The position numbers and the translations under genes were made by a program. Shown here piece by piece: positions 11,365 through 20,362 of a DNA stretch of 64,000 bases. The notes below the pieces were generated by a model, which worked only from the letters and a program-made list of their open reading frames with translations, searched no databases and was not told where the DNA came from. The first letter of the stretch is position 1; the number at the start of each line of letters is the position of its first letter. The DNA is from Pseudomonas sp. p1(2021b) (GTDB lineage: Bacteria > Pseudomonadota > Gammaproteobacteria > Pseudomonadales > Pseudomonadaceae): assembly GCF_020151015.1 (NCBI RefSeq), contig NZ_CP083746.1, positions 4,121,001 through 4,185,000 on the forward strand, given 5' to 3'.

Positions 11365-11829
11365 ATGATCCGACTTGAAACCATCCTGACCCCCGGCCGT
11401 TCCCTCGTGAACGTGCCGGGCGGCAGTAAGAAGCGCGCCCTGGAAAAGGTCGCCAACCTGATCGCCGAGCAAATTCCCGAACTGGAGATGCAGGACGTCT
11501 TCGAAAAGTTGGTTGCCCGCGAGAAACTGGGCTCCACCGGCTTCGGCAATGGCATCGCCATCCCCCACTGCCGGCTCGAAGGCTGCACGGCGCCCGTCAG
11601 CGCCCTGCTGCACCTGGATGCTCCCATCGACTACGACGCCATCGATGGCGCGCCCGTGGACCTGCTGTTCGTCCTGCTGGTACCCGAGGCGGCCACCGAT
11701 GCCCACCTTGAACTGCTGCGCCAGATCGCCAGCATGCTCGATCGCAAGGAGGTCCGCGATCGCCTGCGTGCCGCCGGCAGCAGCGAGGCCCTGTACCAGG
11801 TAGTCCTAGACGCACAGAACGAGCACTGA
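11365..11829 (+). CDS. ptsN: Nitrogen PTS EIIA component
   Basis: A 154-residue EIIA-Ntr protein, the output of the nitrogen phosphotransfer chain (PtsP to PtsO to PtsN). It regulates rather than transports. The phosphorylated histidine is in [10 protein letters not shown], His68 by my count. It controls sigma-54 promoters, potassium homeostasis and polyhydroxyalkanoate formation in P. putida according to published work on the family. Two nucleotides separate it from rapZ. Confidence 0.96.
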   Translation: MIRLETILTPGRSLVNVPGGSKKRALEKVANLIAEQIPELEMQDVFEKLVAREKLGSTGFGNGIAIPHCRLEGCTAPVSALLHLDAPIDYDAIDGAPVDLLFVLLVPEAATDAHLELLRQIASMLDRKEVRDRLRAAGSSEALYQVVLDAQNEH

Positions 11830-11831
11830 AC

Positions 11832-12686
11832 ATGCGCCTGATCATCGTCAGCGGCCGGTCCGGCTCCGGCAAAAGTACCGCCCTCGATGTCCTGGAAGAC
11901 AACGGCTACTACTGCATCGACAACCTGCCCGCCGGGTTGTTGCCGCAACTGGCCGAAAATGCACTGATCAATACCGAGCTGTTGCAACCGAAGGTGGCCG
12001 TCTCCATCGACGCGCGCAACCTGCCCAGCCACCTGACCCGTTTTCCCGACCTGCTCGAAGAGGCCCGGAGCCGGCATATCCAGTGCGACGTGCTGTACCT
12101 GGACGCCGACGAGGAGACACTGCTCAAGCGCTTCTCCGAGACCCGCCGGCGCCACCCGCTGACCAACGCCAATCGCTCCCTGGCAGAGGCGATCCGGGTC
12201 GAAAGCGAGCTGCTCGGCCCGATCTCCGATCTGGCCGACCTGAAGATCGACACCACCAACCTGAACCTCTACCAGTTGCGCGATTCGATCAAGCTGCGCC
12301 TGCTCAACCAGCCCGAGCCCGGCACCGCGTTCCTGGTCGAGTCCTTCGGTTTCAAGCGCGGCATGCCCGTGGACGCCGACCTGGTGTTCGACGTACGCTG
12401 CCTGCCCAACCCGTACTGGAAGCCGGAGTTGCGCGAGCATTCCGGGCTGGACCAGCCGGTGATCGACTACCTGGCCGCCCAGCCGGATGTCGAGGAGATG
12501 TTCCAGGATATCTCCAGCTACCTGCTCAAATGGCTGCCCCGCTTCGCCGCCAGCAACCGTGCGTATGTCACCATCGCCATCGGCTGCACCGGCGGGCACC
12601 ATCGTTCCGTGTACCTGACCGAGCGCTTGGGCCAGTTGCTGCAACAATCCCTGAAAAACGTCCAGGTTCGCCACCGCGACCTCTAG
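11832..12686 (+). CDS. rapZ: RNase adapter / UDP-GlcNAc sensor RapZ
   Basis: A 284-residue RapZ (YvcJ) family protein. Walker A is GRSGSGKS (8-15), and the C-terminal part holds the conserved [16 protein letters not shown] segment. In enteric bacteria it binds glucosamine-6-phosphate and guides RNase E to a small RNA controlling glmS. Whether the RNA part exists in Pseudomonas cannot be seen here. Placement between ptsN and ptsO is conserved. Confidence 0.95.
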   Translation: MRLIIVSGRSGSGKSTALDVLEDNGYYCIDNLPAGLLPQLAENALINTELLQPKVAVSIDARNLPSHLTRFPDLLEEARSRHIQCDVLYLDADEETLLKRFSETRRRHPLTNANRSLAEAIRVESELLGPISDLADLKIDTTNLNLYQLRDSIKLRLLNQPEPGTAFLVESFGFKRGMPVDADLVFDVRCLPNPYWKPELREHSGLDQPVIDYLAAQPDVEEMFQDISSYLLKWLPRFAASNRAYVTIAIGCTGGHHRSVYLTERLGQLLQQSLKNVQVRHRDL

Positions 12687-12707
12687 CCCAAGGATATCCG
12701 CCCCACG

Positions 12708-12980
12708 ATGCCCGCCCGCGAAATCACCATCATCAACAAGCTTGGCCTGCATGCCCGGGCGGCGGCCAAGTTCGTCGGCGTGGCCGGCCGCTTCCCCTGC
12801 CAGGTCAGGGTCGGGCGCGCGCCGGACAAGCTGGTGGATGGCAAGAGCATCATGGCGGTGATGATGCTCGCCGCAGGCAAAGGTACCCAGGTGCACCTGA
12901 TGACCGAGGGCGAGCAGGACACCGAGGCCATGGATGCCCTGGTCGAATTGATCAACAACTACTTCGACGAAGGCGAGTAG
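12708..12980 (+). CDS. ptsO: HPr-like phosphocarrier NPr
   Basis: A 90-residue HPr-family protein passing phosphate from PtsP to PtsN. The active histidine is in NKLGLHARAAAKF (His15 by my count). The serine region KLVDGKSIMAVMML is present as in all HPr proteins. Last gene of the rpoN cluster; no ATG overlap with rapZ, gap 21 nt. Confidence 0.95.
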   Translation: MPAREITIINKLGLHARAAAKFVGVAGRFPCQVRVGRAPDKLVDGKSIMAVMMLAAGKGTQVHLMTEGEQDTEAMDALVELINNYFDEGE

Positions 12981-13022
12981 CCCTCGGGGCGCACGACGTG
13001 CGCGTCGCGTAACGTTCAACCC

Positions 13023-13046
13023 TATCGCCAGCAAGCCGGCGCCAGG
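13023..13046. repeat. REP-like fragment after ptsO
   Basis: TATCGCCAGCAAGCCGGCGC resembles one arm of a Pseudomonas REP palindrome (CGCCxGCAAGCCGGC core). It lies between the convergent ptsO and ZIP genes; only one arm is clear. Confidence 0.35.
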
Positions 13047-13061
13047 TTGTGAACATGGCCT

Positions 13062-13964
13062 TCAAGACATCGTCGTATCCATCACCATCATCACGCAGAA
13101 CCCAACGCAAAGCCCCAGGCTGGCCAGACGGTGATGCCCATTGCTGCGCGACTCCGGAATGACCTCCTGGGTAACGACCAACAACATCGCCCCTGCCGCA
13201 CAGGCCAGCCCTAACGGCAACAGCAGCTCGGCAATGTTGACCAGCCAGGCGCAGATCACCGCTGCTAGAGGTTCGACCAAGCCAGAGGCCGCACCTATCA
13301 GGAATGCCTTGAAGCGCGACATCCCCGCCCCGGCCAACACCAACGCGATCACCAACCCCTCGGGCACATCCTGTAAAGCGATACCCAGGGCCAGGCTGTC
13401 AGCCTCGGCCATGTCACCTGCGGCCGATACGCCAATAGCCATGCCTTCTGGAATGTTGTGGGCGATGATAGCGAACACGAACAACCGGATACGCGCGGGA
13501 ATTGCCAGCTGACTCCCCGCTTCAACCAAGACCTCGGGCGCCCCACCAGAGGTCTTCAGGCCCACCATGAACAGGCATAAGGCACCTAACAGCAGCCCGA
13601 AGCTGACCAGAGCACCAGCCGTCCAAGGGCCGAAACCCATAACTCGGCCCGCCTCCAGCCCGGGTACGACCAGCGAAAACGCGGTCGCCGCGAGCATCAC
13701 CCCCGCGCCGAAGCCCAATAACGTATCGGTCAGTGCAGCCGGCATATTACGGATCACCAACACCGGTATCGCGCCCAGTGCCGTGCCCAGGGCAGCCCAG
13801 CCGCCGCCCACCAAGGCTTGATGCATGGAGGGCTCCAGATCGAGCCAGGCGACACCCCGCGCGACCAACAATACAGCCCCCAACACCAGCAGCAGGGTAC
13901 CCAATGTCAACCGGAGAAGGCGCAGCCCTCTGCCAATTACCCACATCGTCTGTTCTCGGCACAT
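13062..13964 (-). CDS. ZIP-family metal transporter
   Basis: A roughly 300-residue polytopic protein of the ZIP (Zrt/Irt-like) family, inner membrane, importing Zn2+ or other divalent metals. The two diagnostic helices carry HNIPEGMAIGVS and the related QDVPEGLVIAL (metal-binding His, Glu and Asp). An extra hydrophobic N-terminal segment (about residues 13-35) precedes the ZIP core. The start may be ATG 13964 or ATG 13946; the latter has a weak GAGAA upstream. Downstream it converges on ptsO. Substrate not predictable from sequence. Confidence 0.85.
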   Translation of the reverse strand: MCREQTMWVIGRGLRLLRLTLGTLLLVLGAVLLVARGVAWLDLEPSMHQALVGGGWAALGTALGAIPVLVIRNMPAALTDTLLGFGAGVMLAATAFSLVVPGLEAGRVMGFGPWTAGALVSFGLLLGALCLFMVGLKTSGGAPEVLVEAGSQLAIPARIRLFVFAIIAHNIPEGMAIGVSAAGDMAEADSLALGIALQDVPEGLVIALVLAGAGMSRFKAFLIGAASGLVEPLAAVICAWLVNIAELLLPLGLACAAGAMLLVVTQEVIPESRSNGHHRLASLGLCVGFCVMMVMDTTMS

Positions 13965-14315
13965 GTCAGATGTCTACGCGTGGTGAAAAAACAGACACAG
14001 CCATCCCGCCTCGACGACGCTCGTACAGCAACGATGGCACACTCATTACGTCTCGCATATGTAGTCCTTTATGGATTCACGACCGTCAGATAATCAAACC
14101 GCCACGGCCTGTGCACAACTATGAGAGGTACTAGCCAACAACCGGGCATTGGCGATCAACTTGAGTTTTTTATCTGAGGCTTTCTGCACCAGGGTAGAGT
14201 TACACAGCAGTTCAACACCCCATGAGAAGACCGAGTTACAAACACTTCCCCACGCGATGAATACTCCGATCACCGCCAACGCACAGCCACGTGGCGGTTT
14301 ACCGATAGGATATTT
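13965..14315. other. A+T-richer intergenic region of 351 nt
   Basis: No gene is convincing here. A 61-codon minus-strand frame (14094-14279) begins with a hydrophobic MAVIGVFIAWG segment but has no clear ribosome-binding site and I do not call it. The region must hold the promoter of the metallophosphoesterase gene, whose ATG at 14316 follows AGGATATTT. Base composition is lower in G+C than the flanking core genes and may mark one edge of an insertion. Confidence 0.5.
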
Positions 14316-15896
14316 ATGAACACCTTAGCGCATCACCTGAATACCACGACCTCATCCGAACTCCATGCGGCTTCGCCTTTGTGCTGGGTAATCACATCCG
14401 ACCCACAATACCCTCGCACCCTTGAGTACGGGTACGACGAAAGCAAAGAAGGAAAGCAACTGTCGTCCGCTCAGATTTCCGAGCAATATCGTAAAATCAA
14501 TACATTCAGACAACACCATCCTCTGGGCTTCGATAACGTACCGGTATTCATCAATGGCGATATCACCGAGTACTATAGAGGCTATCAGGTTTCCGAGATG
14601 AACAGGCAGATAGACACGCTTGGCAGCGCAGTCTATGTAGGGCTCGGCAATCATGATTACGACAACAACGTGAACGATTGTTATAGGAACGGCTGTGCAC
14701 GGGATGCCGTCACGGACATGGTCGAGCGCGCCGGGAATCTAGCGCCAGACGCCTTTGACTTCAAGAATGAAATCTGGGACAGCTACACGGGCTACAAGCT
14801 CTTCAGAGGCAGCCTGGCCTACTCGAAGACCCTAGGCGACTTCACGTTCATCCAGCTTCAGAACCACCCTGCGTATGCGGTCAGATTCGAGACAACCGAA
14901 GACCCCAAGTGGACAGTGGTGTACGACATCACAAAATCCTTGGACTGGCTGCAACAGCAATTAGTCGCTGCCCAACTCAAGCGCAAACACATCATCATCA
15001 ATGTCCATCGCCCTCCTACAGACAGCAATTATTCTGCTGAGGATATAGAGCGCTTCCGACGCCTGGTCGATTTTTATAAAGTAAAAGCCATTTTCCATGG
15101 CCACACGCATGTCGCCCAAAAGGAAAGCAATTTTGGCACGGTCCCGGTCTTCAACAGCGGCGCTGCATTCATCAAAACATTCTTGGTGGCCGAAACCAAT
15201 ACGCGTCATGCCGAGGTATACGTCACGCGCGCCACAGATAATAAGCTCGAAAGCAAGCCTCTCGGTTCTTTCCGCATCGGCACCCCCGTCACCGCTCAAC
15301 GGGTACATGCGACGTATCGGATTGCTGCCAACGAAGTGTATGTCACCCTGCACCAGACCCCGCCCCATCAGTTGGCCTGGGTACGGGCCGAATATACGTT
15401 TAATGGAAAGACACAGACCGTAAACTTCTCAACAGACCAAAACCCCGACGAAGAAATCTACCTGAACTTCGACGGGCTCAGCCATAGCACCACCTACCCC
15501 ATCAAAGTAACCGGTTATACCGACAAAGGAACATCCGCCACCTATGAAGGCACGGTCACCACACCCGGTACATTCAAGCAACCTATAGATCTTTGTGCCC
15601 GTCGCTACCCCGACTGGCAAAAGGACGGGTTCAACGTACTGTGGAAGCGCCCCCCCAACGACAATTGGCAAGGCAAGGCCATGTTCGAAGTCGGGATCTT
15701 CAATGAAGACAACCTCTTGGTCGAAACCATTACTACAACGCCCGACTATAACTGCCAAGTCCCTATCAGCTTCTATAATGGCTATGACAAGAAGAAGTAC
15801 TATTTGGGCGTTCGCGCATTCAACATGACCTCGCCAGGCGACAAGAGCCTGCCCACGAAAAGCCAGCTGTACTTCCTGCCCCACATGAATTGCTAA
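14316..15896 (+). CDS. Solitary metallophosphoesterase with C-terminal beta domains
   Basis: A 526-residue calcineurin-like phosphoesterase. Five metal-site motifs appear in order: TSDPQYPR (about 27-34), NGDITEY (about 86), GLGNHDYD (about 110), NVHRPP (about 228) and FHGHTHV (about 261). Residues from about 320 on look like two beta-sandwich, fibronectin-type-III-like repeats (e.g. YLNFDGLSHSTTYPIKVTGY). Several cysteines (NDCYRNGC, DLCARR, YNCQ, last residue C) could form disulfides outside the cell, yet no Sec signal peptide is visible. Codon use is atypical: bases 14461-14580 are about 44% G+C by hand count. It stands alone between a ZIP gene and pmbA. Substrate unknown; a secreted or effector-like phosphodiesterase is an inference. 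Confidence 0.75.
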   Translation: MNTLAHHLNTTTSSELHAASPLCWVITSDPQYPRTLEYGYDESKEGKQLSSAQISEQYRKINTFRQHHPLGFDNVPVFINGDITEYYRGYQVSEMNRQIDTLGSAVYVGLGNHDYDNNVNDCYRNGCARDAVTDMVERAGNLAPDAFDFKNEIWDSYTGYKLFRGSLAYSKTLGDFTFIQLQNHPAYAVRFETTEDPKWTVVYDITKSLDWLQQQLVAAQLKRKHIIINVHRPPTDSNYSAEDIERFRRLVDFYKVKAIFHGHTHVAQKESNFGTVPVFNSGAAFIKTFLVAETNTRHAEVYVTRATDNKLESKPLGSFRIGTPVTAQRVHATYRIAANEVYVTLHQTPPHQLAWVRAEYTFNGKTQTVNFSTDQNPDEEIYLNFDGLSHSTTYPIKVTGYTDKGTSATYEGTVTTPGTFKQPIDLCARRYPDWQKDGFNVLWKRPPNDNWQGKAMFEVGIFNEDNLLVETITTTPDYNCQVPISFYNGYDKKKYYLGVRAFNMTSPGDKSLPTKSQLYFLPHMNC

Positions 15897-16047
15897 ATGC
15901 CCGCCAGGGCATCTTCCGCTAGCCTGAGTGAGCTTCGGCAGGGTCGCCACCGCCCACTCGGGCTTCTTGCAGGTTTATCCGAACCGCAAACAAGCGCCAA
16001 GAGCAGAGGTATAGCTGCCCCAGGCCCTGTCACTGCTGGCAGGAGCA

Positions 16048-17394
16048 TCAGCTCCCTGCCACGGTCATCCGCTCGATCAGCACCGAGCCACTGTGGATGT
16101 TGCTGCGGGTTTCGATATCGCTGCCGATGGCCACGATCTGCTGGAACATGTCCTTCATGTTGCCAGCGATGGTCACTTCCTGGACCGGGAACTGGATCTC
16201 GCCGTTCTCTACCCAAAAGCCCGCCGCACCGCGGGAATAGTCGCCGGTCACCATGTTCAGGCCATGGCCCATCAGTTCGGTTACCAACAAACCGCGCCCC
16301 ATGCGACGGATCAAGGCTGCCTGGTCTTCCACCCCGTGGGTGACGAAGAGGTTATGCACACCGCCGGCGTTGGCGGTACTCGGCAGGCCCAGCTTGCGCC
16401 CCGAATAGGTCCCCAGCAGATAGGAAACCAGCTCGCCCTTGTCGACGAACGGCTTGGCATAGGTGGCCAGGCCATCGCCATCGAAGGCGGCACTGCCCAA
16501 GGCGCGCGGCAGGTGTGGGCGCTCGTCGAGGGTCAGCCAGGTGGGGAACAGACGCTGGCCGATGGCACCATCGAGGAACGATGACTTGCGGTACAGGTTG
16601 CCGCCGGAGATCGCCGACAGGAAGCTGCCGAACAGGCCACCGGCCAGTTCGGCAGAGAACAGCACCGGCACTTCACAGGTAGGCACCGGGCGCGCGCCCA
16701 GGCGGCTGGCTGCGCGCTGTGCGGCCCGCTGGCCGATGCTGCGCGGGTCGGCCAGCAAGTTGCCCTGGCGATTGACGTCGTACCAGTAGTCGCGCTGCAT
16801 CTGCCCTTCGCCTTCGGCGATCATCACGCAACTCAAGCTATGACGCGTAGAGGCATAGCTGCCGATGAAGCCATGGCTGTTGCCATAGACCCGGCAGCCT
16901 TGGTGAGTGTTCAGGGTCGTGCCGTCGGCATTGAGGATGCGCGGGTCAGCATCGAAAGCCGCTGCCTCGCAGGCCAATGCCATCTCGACGGCCTTTTCCG
17001 GCTCCAGGGCCCAGTCATGATAAAGATCGAGGTCCGGGATCTCGCGGGCCATCAACGCCGCGTCGGCCAAGCCAGCACATTCATCTTCAGAGGTATGCTG
17101 GGCGATGGCCAGCGCGGCCGCGACGGTCTCGCGAATGGCCTCCGGGCCGCTGGCCGAGGTGCTGGCCGAGCCCTTGCGCTGGCCGACGTAGAGGGTGATG
17201 CCGAAGCCCTGGTCGCGGTTGAACTCGACCGTCTCGACCTCACGCTGGCGCACCGTGGTGGACAGGCCCTGCTCCAGCGACACCGCGACCTCGCAGGCGC
17301 TGGCGCCTTGGCGGCGCGCCTCTGCGATGATCGCCTCGACCTGCTCCTGCAAAGCCGGCAGGTCCTTGGGGCCTACGCTCTGGACTGCACTCAT
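16048..17394 (-). CDS. pmbA: PmbA/TldE component of the TldDE protease
   Basis: A 448-residue TldE partner of the TldD metalloprotease; together they degrade unfolded peptides and mature microcin B17 and CcdA-type substrates in E. coli. It lacks the HExxxH metal site, as expected of the inactive partner. The ATG at 17394 is chosen because GGAG lies just upstream; a GTG four codons earlier overlaps that site. It faces darP across a 109-nt divergent gap. Confidence 0.94.
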   Translation of the reverse strand: MSAVQSVGPKDLPALQEQVEAIIAEARRQGASACEVAVSLEQGLSTTVRQREVETVEFNRDQGFGITLYVGQRKGSASTSASGPEAIRETVAAALAIAQHTSEDECAGLADAALMAREIPDLDLYHDWALEPEKAVEMALACEAAAFDADPRILNADGTTLNTHQGCRVYGNSHGFIGSYASTRHSLSCVMIAEGEGQMQRDYWYDVNRQGNLLADPRSIGQRAAQRAASRLGARPVPTCEVPVLFSAELAGGLFGSFLSAISGGNLYRKSSFLDGAIGQRLFPTWLTLDERPHLPRALGSAAFDGDGLATYAKPFVDKGELVSYLLGTYSGRKLGLPSTANAGGVHNLFVTHGVEDQAALIRRMGRGLLVTELMGHGLNMVTGDYSRGAAGFWVENGEIQFPVQEVTIAGNMKDMFQQIVAIGSDIETRSNIHSGSVLIERMTVAGS

Positions 17395-17503
17395 GGTTTT
17401 CTCCACTCAAAATTCTGCGTTCGGCTTGGGTCATTGTACGACCGGGCCGGACAAGCGGCCCCCGACTGGTTATCATGGCGGCGATTTCCAGCGGACTGCC
17501 ACC

Positions 17504-18025
17504 ATGGTTGATTCTTACGACGACGCCTTCGACGGCGAAAAAAGCAAAACCCAGATCAAGCGCGAGCTGCATGCGCTGGTCGAACTCGGCGAGCGCCTCA
17601 CCACGCTCAAGGCCGAAACCCTGGCGCGCCTGCCCTTGACCGACGAACTGCGCAAGGCGCTGGCCGAGGCCTCCAAGCACACGGCTCATGGCGCCCGCAA
17701 ACGCCACATGTCGTTCGTCGGCAAGCTGATGCGTGTACAGGACATCGACGCGATCCACGCCGTGCTCGAGCAGATGGACAGCTCGACCCGCCAGTACAAC
17801 GAGCGCTTCCATAACCTGGAACGTTGGCGCGATCGCCTGATCGATGGCAACGACGACGACCTCGAACGTTTCGTCAACGAGTACCCCGACACCGATCGCC
17901 AGCACCTGCGTTCGCTGATCCGCCATGCCCAGCACGAGAAGGCACGGAACAAGCCACCCGCCGCCGCGCGCAAGGTCTTCAAATACATCCGTGACCTCGA
18001 CGAGCTGCAGCGCGGGTTGCGCTGA
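17504..18025 (+). CDS. darP: Ribosome-associated protein DarP (YjgA, DUF615)
   Basis: A 173-residue, highly charged helical protein of the DUF615 family, which assists late 50S subunit assembly in E. coli. It starts [20 protein letters not shown] and has conserved segments [17 protein letters not shown] and [17 protein letters not shown]. In pseudomonads and enterics it is found next to pmbA, as here. Confidence 0.92.
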   Translation: MVDSYDDAFDGEKSKTQIKRELHALVELGERLTTLKAETLARLPLTDELRKALAEASKHTAHGARKRHMSFVGKLMRVQDIDAIHAVLEQMDSSTRQYNERFHNLERWRDRLIDGNDDDLERFVNEYPDTDRQHLRSLIRHAQHEKARNKPPAAARKVFKYIRDLDELQRGLR

Positions 18026-18068
18026 GCCCTGCCAAGGGGGCCCGCTCCTGCCTCGGCCCCCGTTGGCA

Positions 18069-19508
18069 TCACGCGCCGGTACCACCCACGGTGATCGCAT
18101 CGAGCTTCAGGGTCGGCTGGCCAACGCCCACCGGCACCGATTGTCCATCCTTCCCGCACGTTCCCACGCCGCTGTCCAGGGCCAGGTCGTTACCGACCAT
18201 CGACACCCGACTCATCGCCTCCGGACCATTGCCGATCAGGGTGGCGCCCTTGACCGGCGCGGTGATCTTGCCGTCTTCGATCAAATACGCCTCGCTGGTG
18301 GAGAACACGAACTTGCCGCTGGTGATATCCACCTGGCCACCGCCAAGGTTCGCGCAATAGATGCCCTTTTTCACCGAGGCGATGATTTCCTGCGGGTCGC
18401 TCTCGCCCGCGCGCATATAGGTGTTGGTCATGCGCGGCATCGGCAGGTGCGCATAGGACTCACGACGACCGTTACCGGTGACCGCCATGCCCATGAGCCG
18501 CGCATTGAGCTTGTCCTGCATGTAGCCTTTGAGGATGCCGTTCTCGATCAGGGTGGTGCATTCGGTCGGGGTGCCCTCGTCATCGACGCTCAGGGAACCG
18601 CGGCGGCCCTCCAGGGTGCCATCGTCGACGATGGTGCACAGCTTGGACGCCACCTGTTCACCGATACGCCCGCTGTAGGCCGAACTGCCCTTGCGGTTGA
18701 AATCGCCTTCCAGGCCGTGGCCCACAGCTTCGTGCAACAGCACGCCGGACCAGCCTGGGCCCAACACCACTGGCAAGGTACCGGCCGGTGCCGGCTTGGC
18801 CTCGAGGTTGACCAACGCCTGGCGCAGAGCCTCGCGGGCGTAGCCCATGACGCGCTCCTCGGTGAAGTAGCGGTAGTCGGTGCGCCCGCCACCGCCCTGC
18901 CCGCCACGTTCGCGGCGGCCGTTCTGCTCGACGATCACGCTGACATTGAAGCGCACCAACGGCCGCACGTCAGCCGCCAGGCTGCCATCGACCGCAGCCA
19001 CCAGGATGCGCTCCCAGACCCCGGCCATGCTCACGGTAACCTGCTGGATACGGGGGTCCAGGGCACGGGTCGCGGCGTCCACACGCTTGAGCAGCTCGAC
19101 CTTCTCGGCACGGCTGAGCACGTCCAGTGGGTTGTCCTGGGCGTACAGCGCGGTCACCTGCTGGCTGCGGAAGGCCTGTACACGGCCTTCCTGGCCGGCG
19201 CGGGAAATCGAACGGGCGGCACGGGCCGCCGAGGTCAGGGCCTCGAGGTTGATCGCGTTGCTGTAGGCGAAACCGGTCTTCTCACCGGACTGGGCACGCA
19301 CGCCCACGCCCTGGTCGAGGTTGAAGCTACCCTCCTTGACGATGCCGTCCTCCAGCGCCCAGGTTTCCGAGATCTGGCCCTGGAAATACAGGTCGGCGGC
19401 ATCGATGCCTGGGCCTGCCAACTCGCCCAGCACAGCCTGCAGGCTGTCCAGGGTCAGTCCGCCCGGGGCCAGGAGCTGTTCGCTGACGGTGGATAACATC
19501 TGGCTCAT
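18069..19508 (-). CDS. tldD: Metalloprotease TldD
   Basis: A 479-residue zinc protease, active partner of PmbA/TldE. The metal motif is [16 protein letters not shown] (HExxxH). The start is placed at ATG 19508; a GTG two codons earlier overlaps the stop of the nitrilase gene. tldD and pmbA are not adjacent: darP, in the opposite direction, sits between them. Likely cotranscribed with the nitrilase and yhdP genes upstream. Confidence 0.94.
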   Translation of the reverse strand: MSQMLSTVSEQLLAPGGLTLDSLQAVLGELAGPGIDAADLYFQGQISETWALEDGIVKEGSFNLDQGVGVRAQSGEKTGFAYSNAINLEALTSAARAARSISRAGQEGRVQAFRSQQVTALYAQDNPLDVLSRAEKVELLKRVDAATRALDPRIQQVTVSMAGVWERILVAAVDGSLAADVRPLVRFNVSVIVEQNGRRERGGQGGGGRTDYRYFTEERVMGYAREALRQALVNLEAKPAPAGTLPVVLGPGWSGVLLHEAVGHGLEGDFNRKGSSAYSGRIGEQVASKLCTIVDDGTLEGRRGSLSVDDEGTPTECTTLIENGILKGYMQDKLNARLMGMAVTGNGRRESYAHLPMPRMTNTYMRAGESDPQEIIASVKKGIYCANLGGGQVDITSGKFVFSTSEAYLIEDGKITAPVKGATLIGNGPEAMSRVSMVGNDLALDSGVGTCGKDGQSVPVGVGQPTLKLDAITVGGTGA

Positions 19509-19510
19509 AG

Positions 19511-20362
19511 TCACTCCGAGGTGTGCGCAGGCCGCAAGGCGTCCTGCGAGAAAAAGCGCCGGTGCTGGGCAACCGGCATTCGCGCCCTGATGGACGCCTG
19601 TTCAATGCTGTCGCGCTCGGCCAGCAATACTGCTTCGCCGCGCGCCTGTTCGGCGACGATCCGCCCCCAAGGGTCGACGATCGCCGCATGGCCATGGGTT
19701 TCCCGTGGCCCCGGGTGGGTACCGCCCTGGGCGGCGGCGAGCACGTAGCACTGGGTCTCGATGGCACGCGCACGAATGAGCACCTCCCAATGCGCGGCCC
19801 CCGTCACCGCTGTGAAAGCCGATGGTGCGCTGATCAGTTCGGCCCCGGCGGCGCGCAGTGCGCTGTACAGCTCGGGGAACCGCAAGTCGTAGCACACCGA
19901 AAGCCCGAGGCGCCCCACCGGGGTATCGGCTACCACCACCTGGGCACCATGGGCGTAGTCATCGGACTCGCGGTAGCGGCCCCGGTTGTCGGCCACGTCC
20001 ACGTCGAACAGGTGCAGCTTGTCGTAGCGCGCCGCCACTTCACCGTGCTCGTCGATCAGCAGCGAACAGGCATGGGCCTTCGCGTCAGGCTGAGCGACCG
20101 GCGGCAGGGGCAAGGTGCCGGCGACAATCCATAACCTGAGGTCGCGGGCGGCACGTTTCAACCAGGGCAGGATCGGCCCCTGACCAAGGGCTTCGGCACG
20201 ACCGATCGCCGCTGCATCGCGCCGCCCCATGGCGGCGAAGTTCTCGGGCAATACCGCCAGCCGGGCACCGCCACTGGCAGCCTGCTCCAGCAGGGCCCTG
20301 GCGCGTTGCAGGTTGGCCAGTACATCGTCCTGGCTGACCATCTGGATGACCGCAGACTTCAT
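19511..20362 (-). CDS. Nitrilase-superfamily amidohydrolase
   Basis: A 283-residue carbon-nitrogen hydrolase. The catalytic Glu-Lys-Cys triad is visible in [20 protein letters not shown] and [12 protein letters not shown]. The closest described class is the Nit1/NitA deaminated-glutathione amidase group, common beside yhdP and tldD in gammaproteobacteria. The ATG overlaps the yhdP stop (ATGA), and its stop nearly touches tldD. Substrate assignment is by family and context only. Confidence 0.88.
   Translation of the reverse strand: MKSAVIQMVSQDDVLANLQRARALLEQAASGGARLAVLPENFAAMGRRDAAAIGRAEALGQGPILPWLKRAARDLRLWIVAGTLPLPPVAQPDAKAHACSLLIDEHGEVAARYDKLHLFDVDVADNRGRYRESDDYAHGAQVVVADTPVGRLGLSVCYDLRFPELYSALRAAGAELISAPSAFTAVTGAAHWEVLIRARAIETQCYVLAAAQGGTHPGPRETHGHAAIVDPWGRIVAEQARGEAVLLAERDSIEQASIRARMPVAQHRRFFSQDALRPAHTSE

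Noticed and set aside
14094..14279. 61-codon minus-strand frame with hydrophobic start
   Set aside because: No ribosome-binding site and no known family; kept only as a note on the intergenic region.
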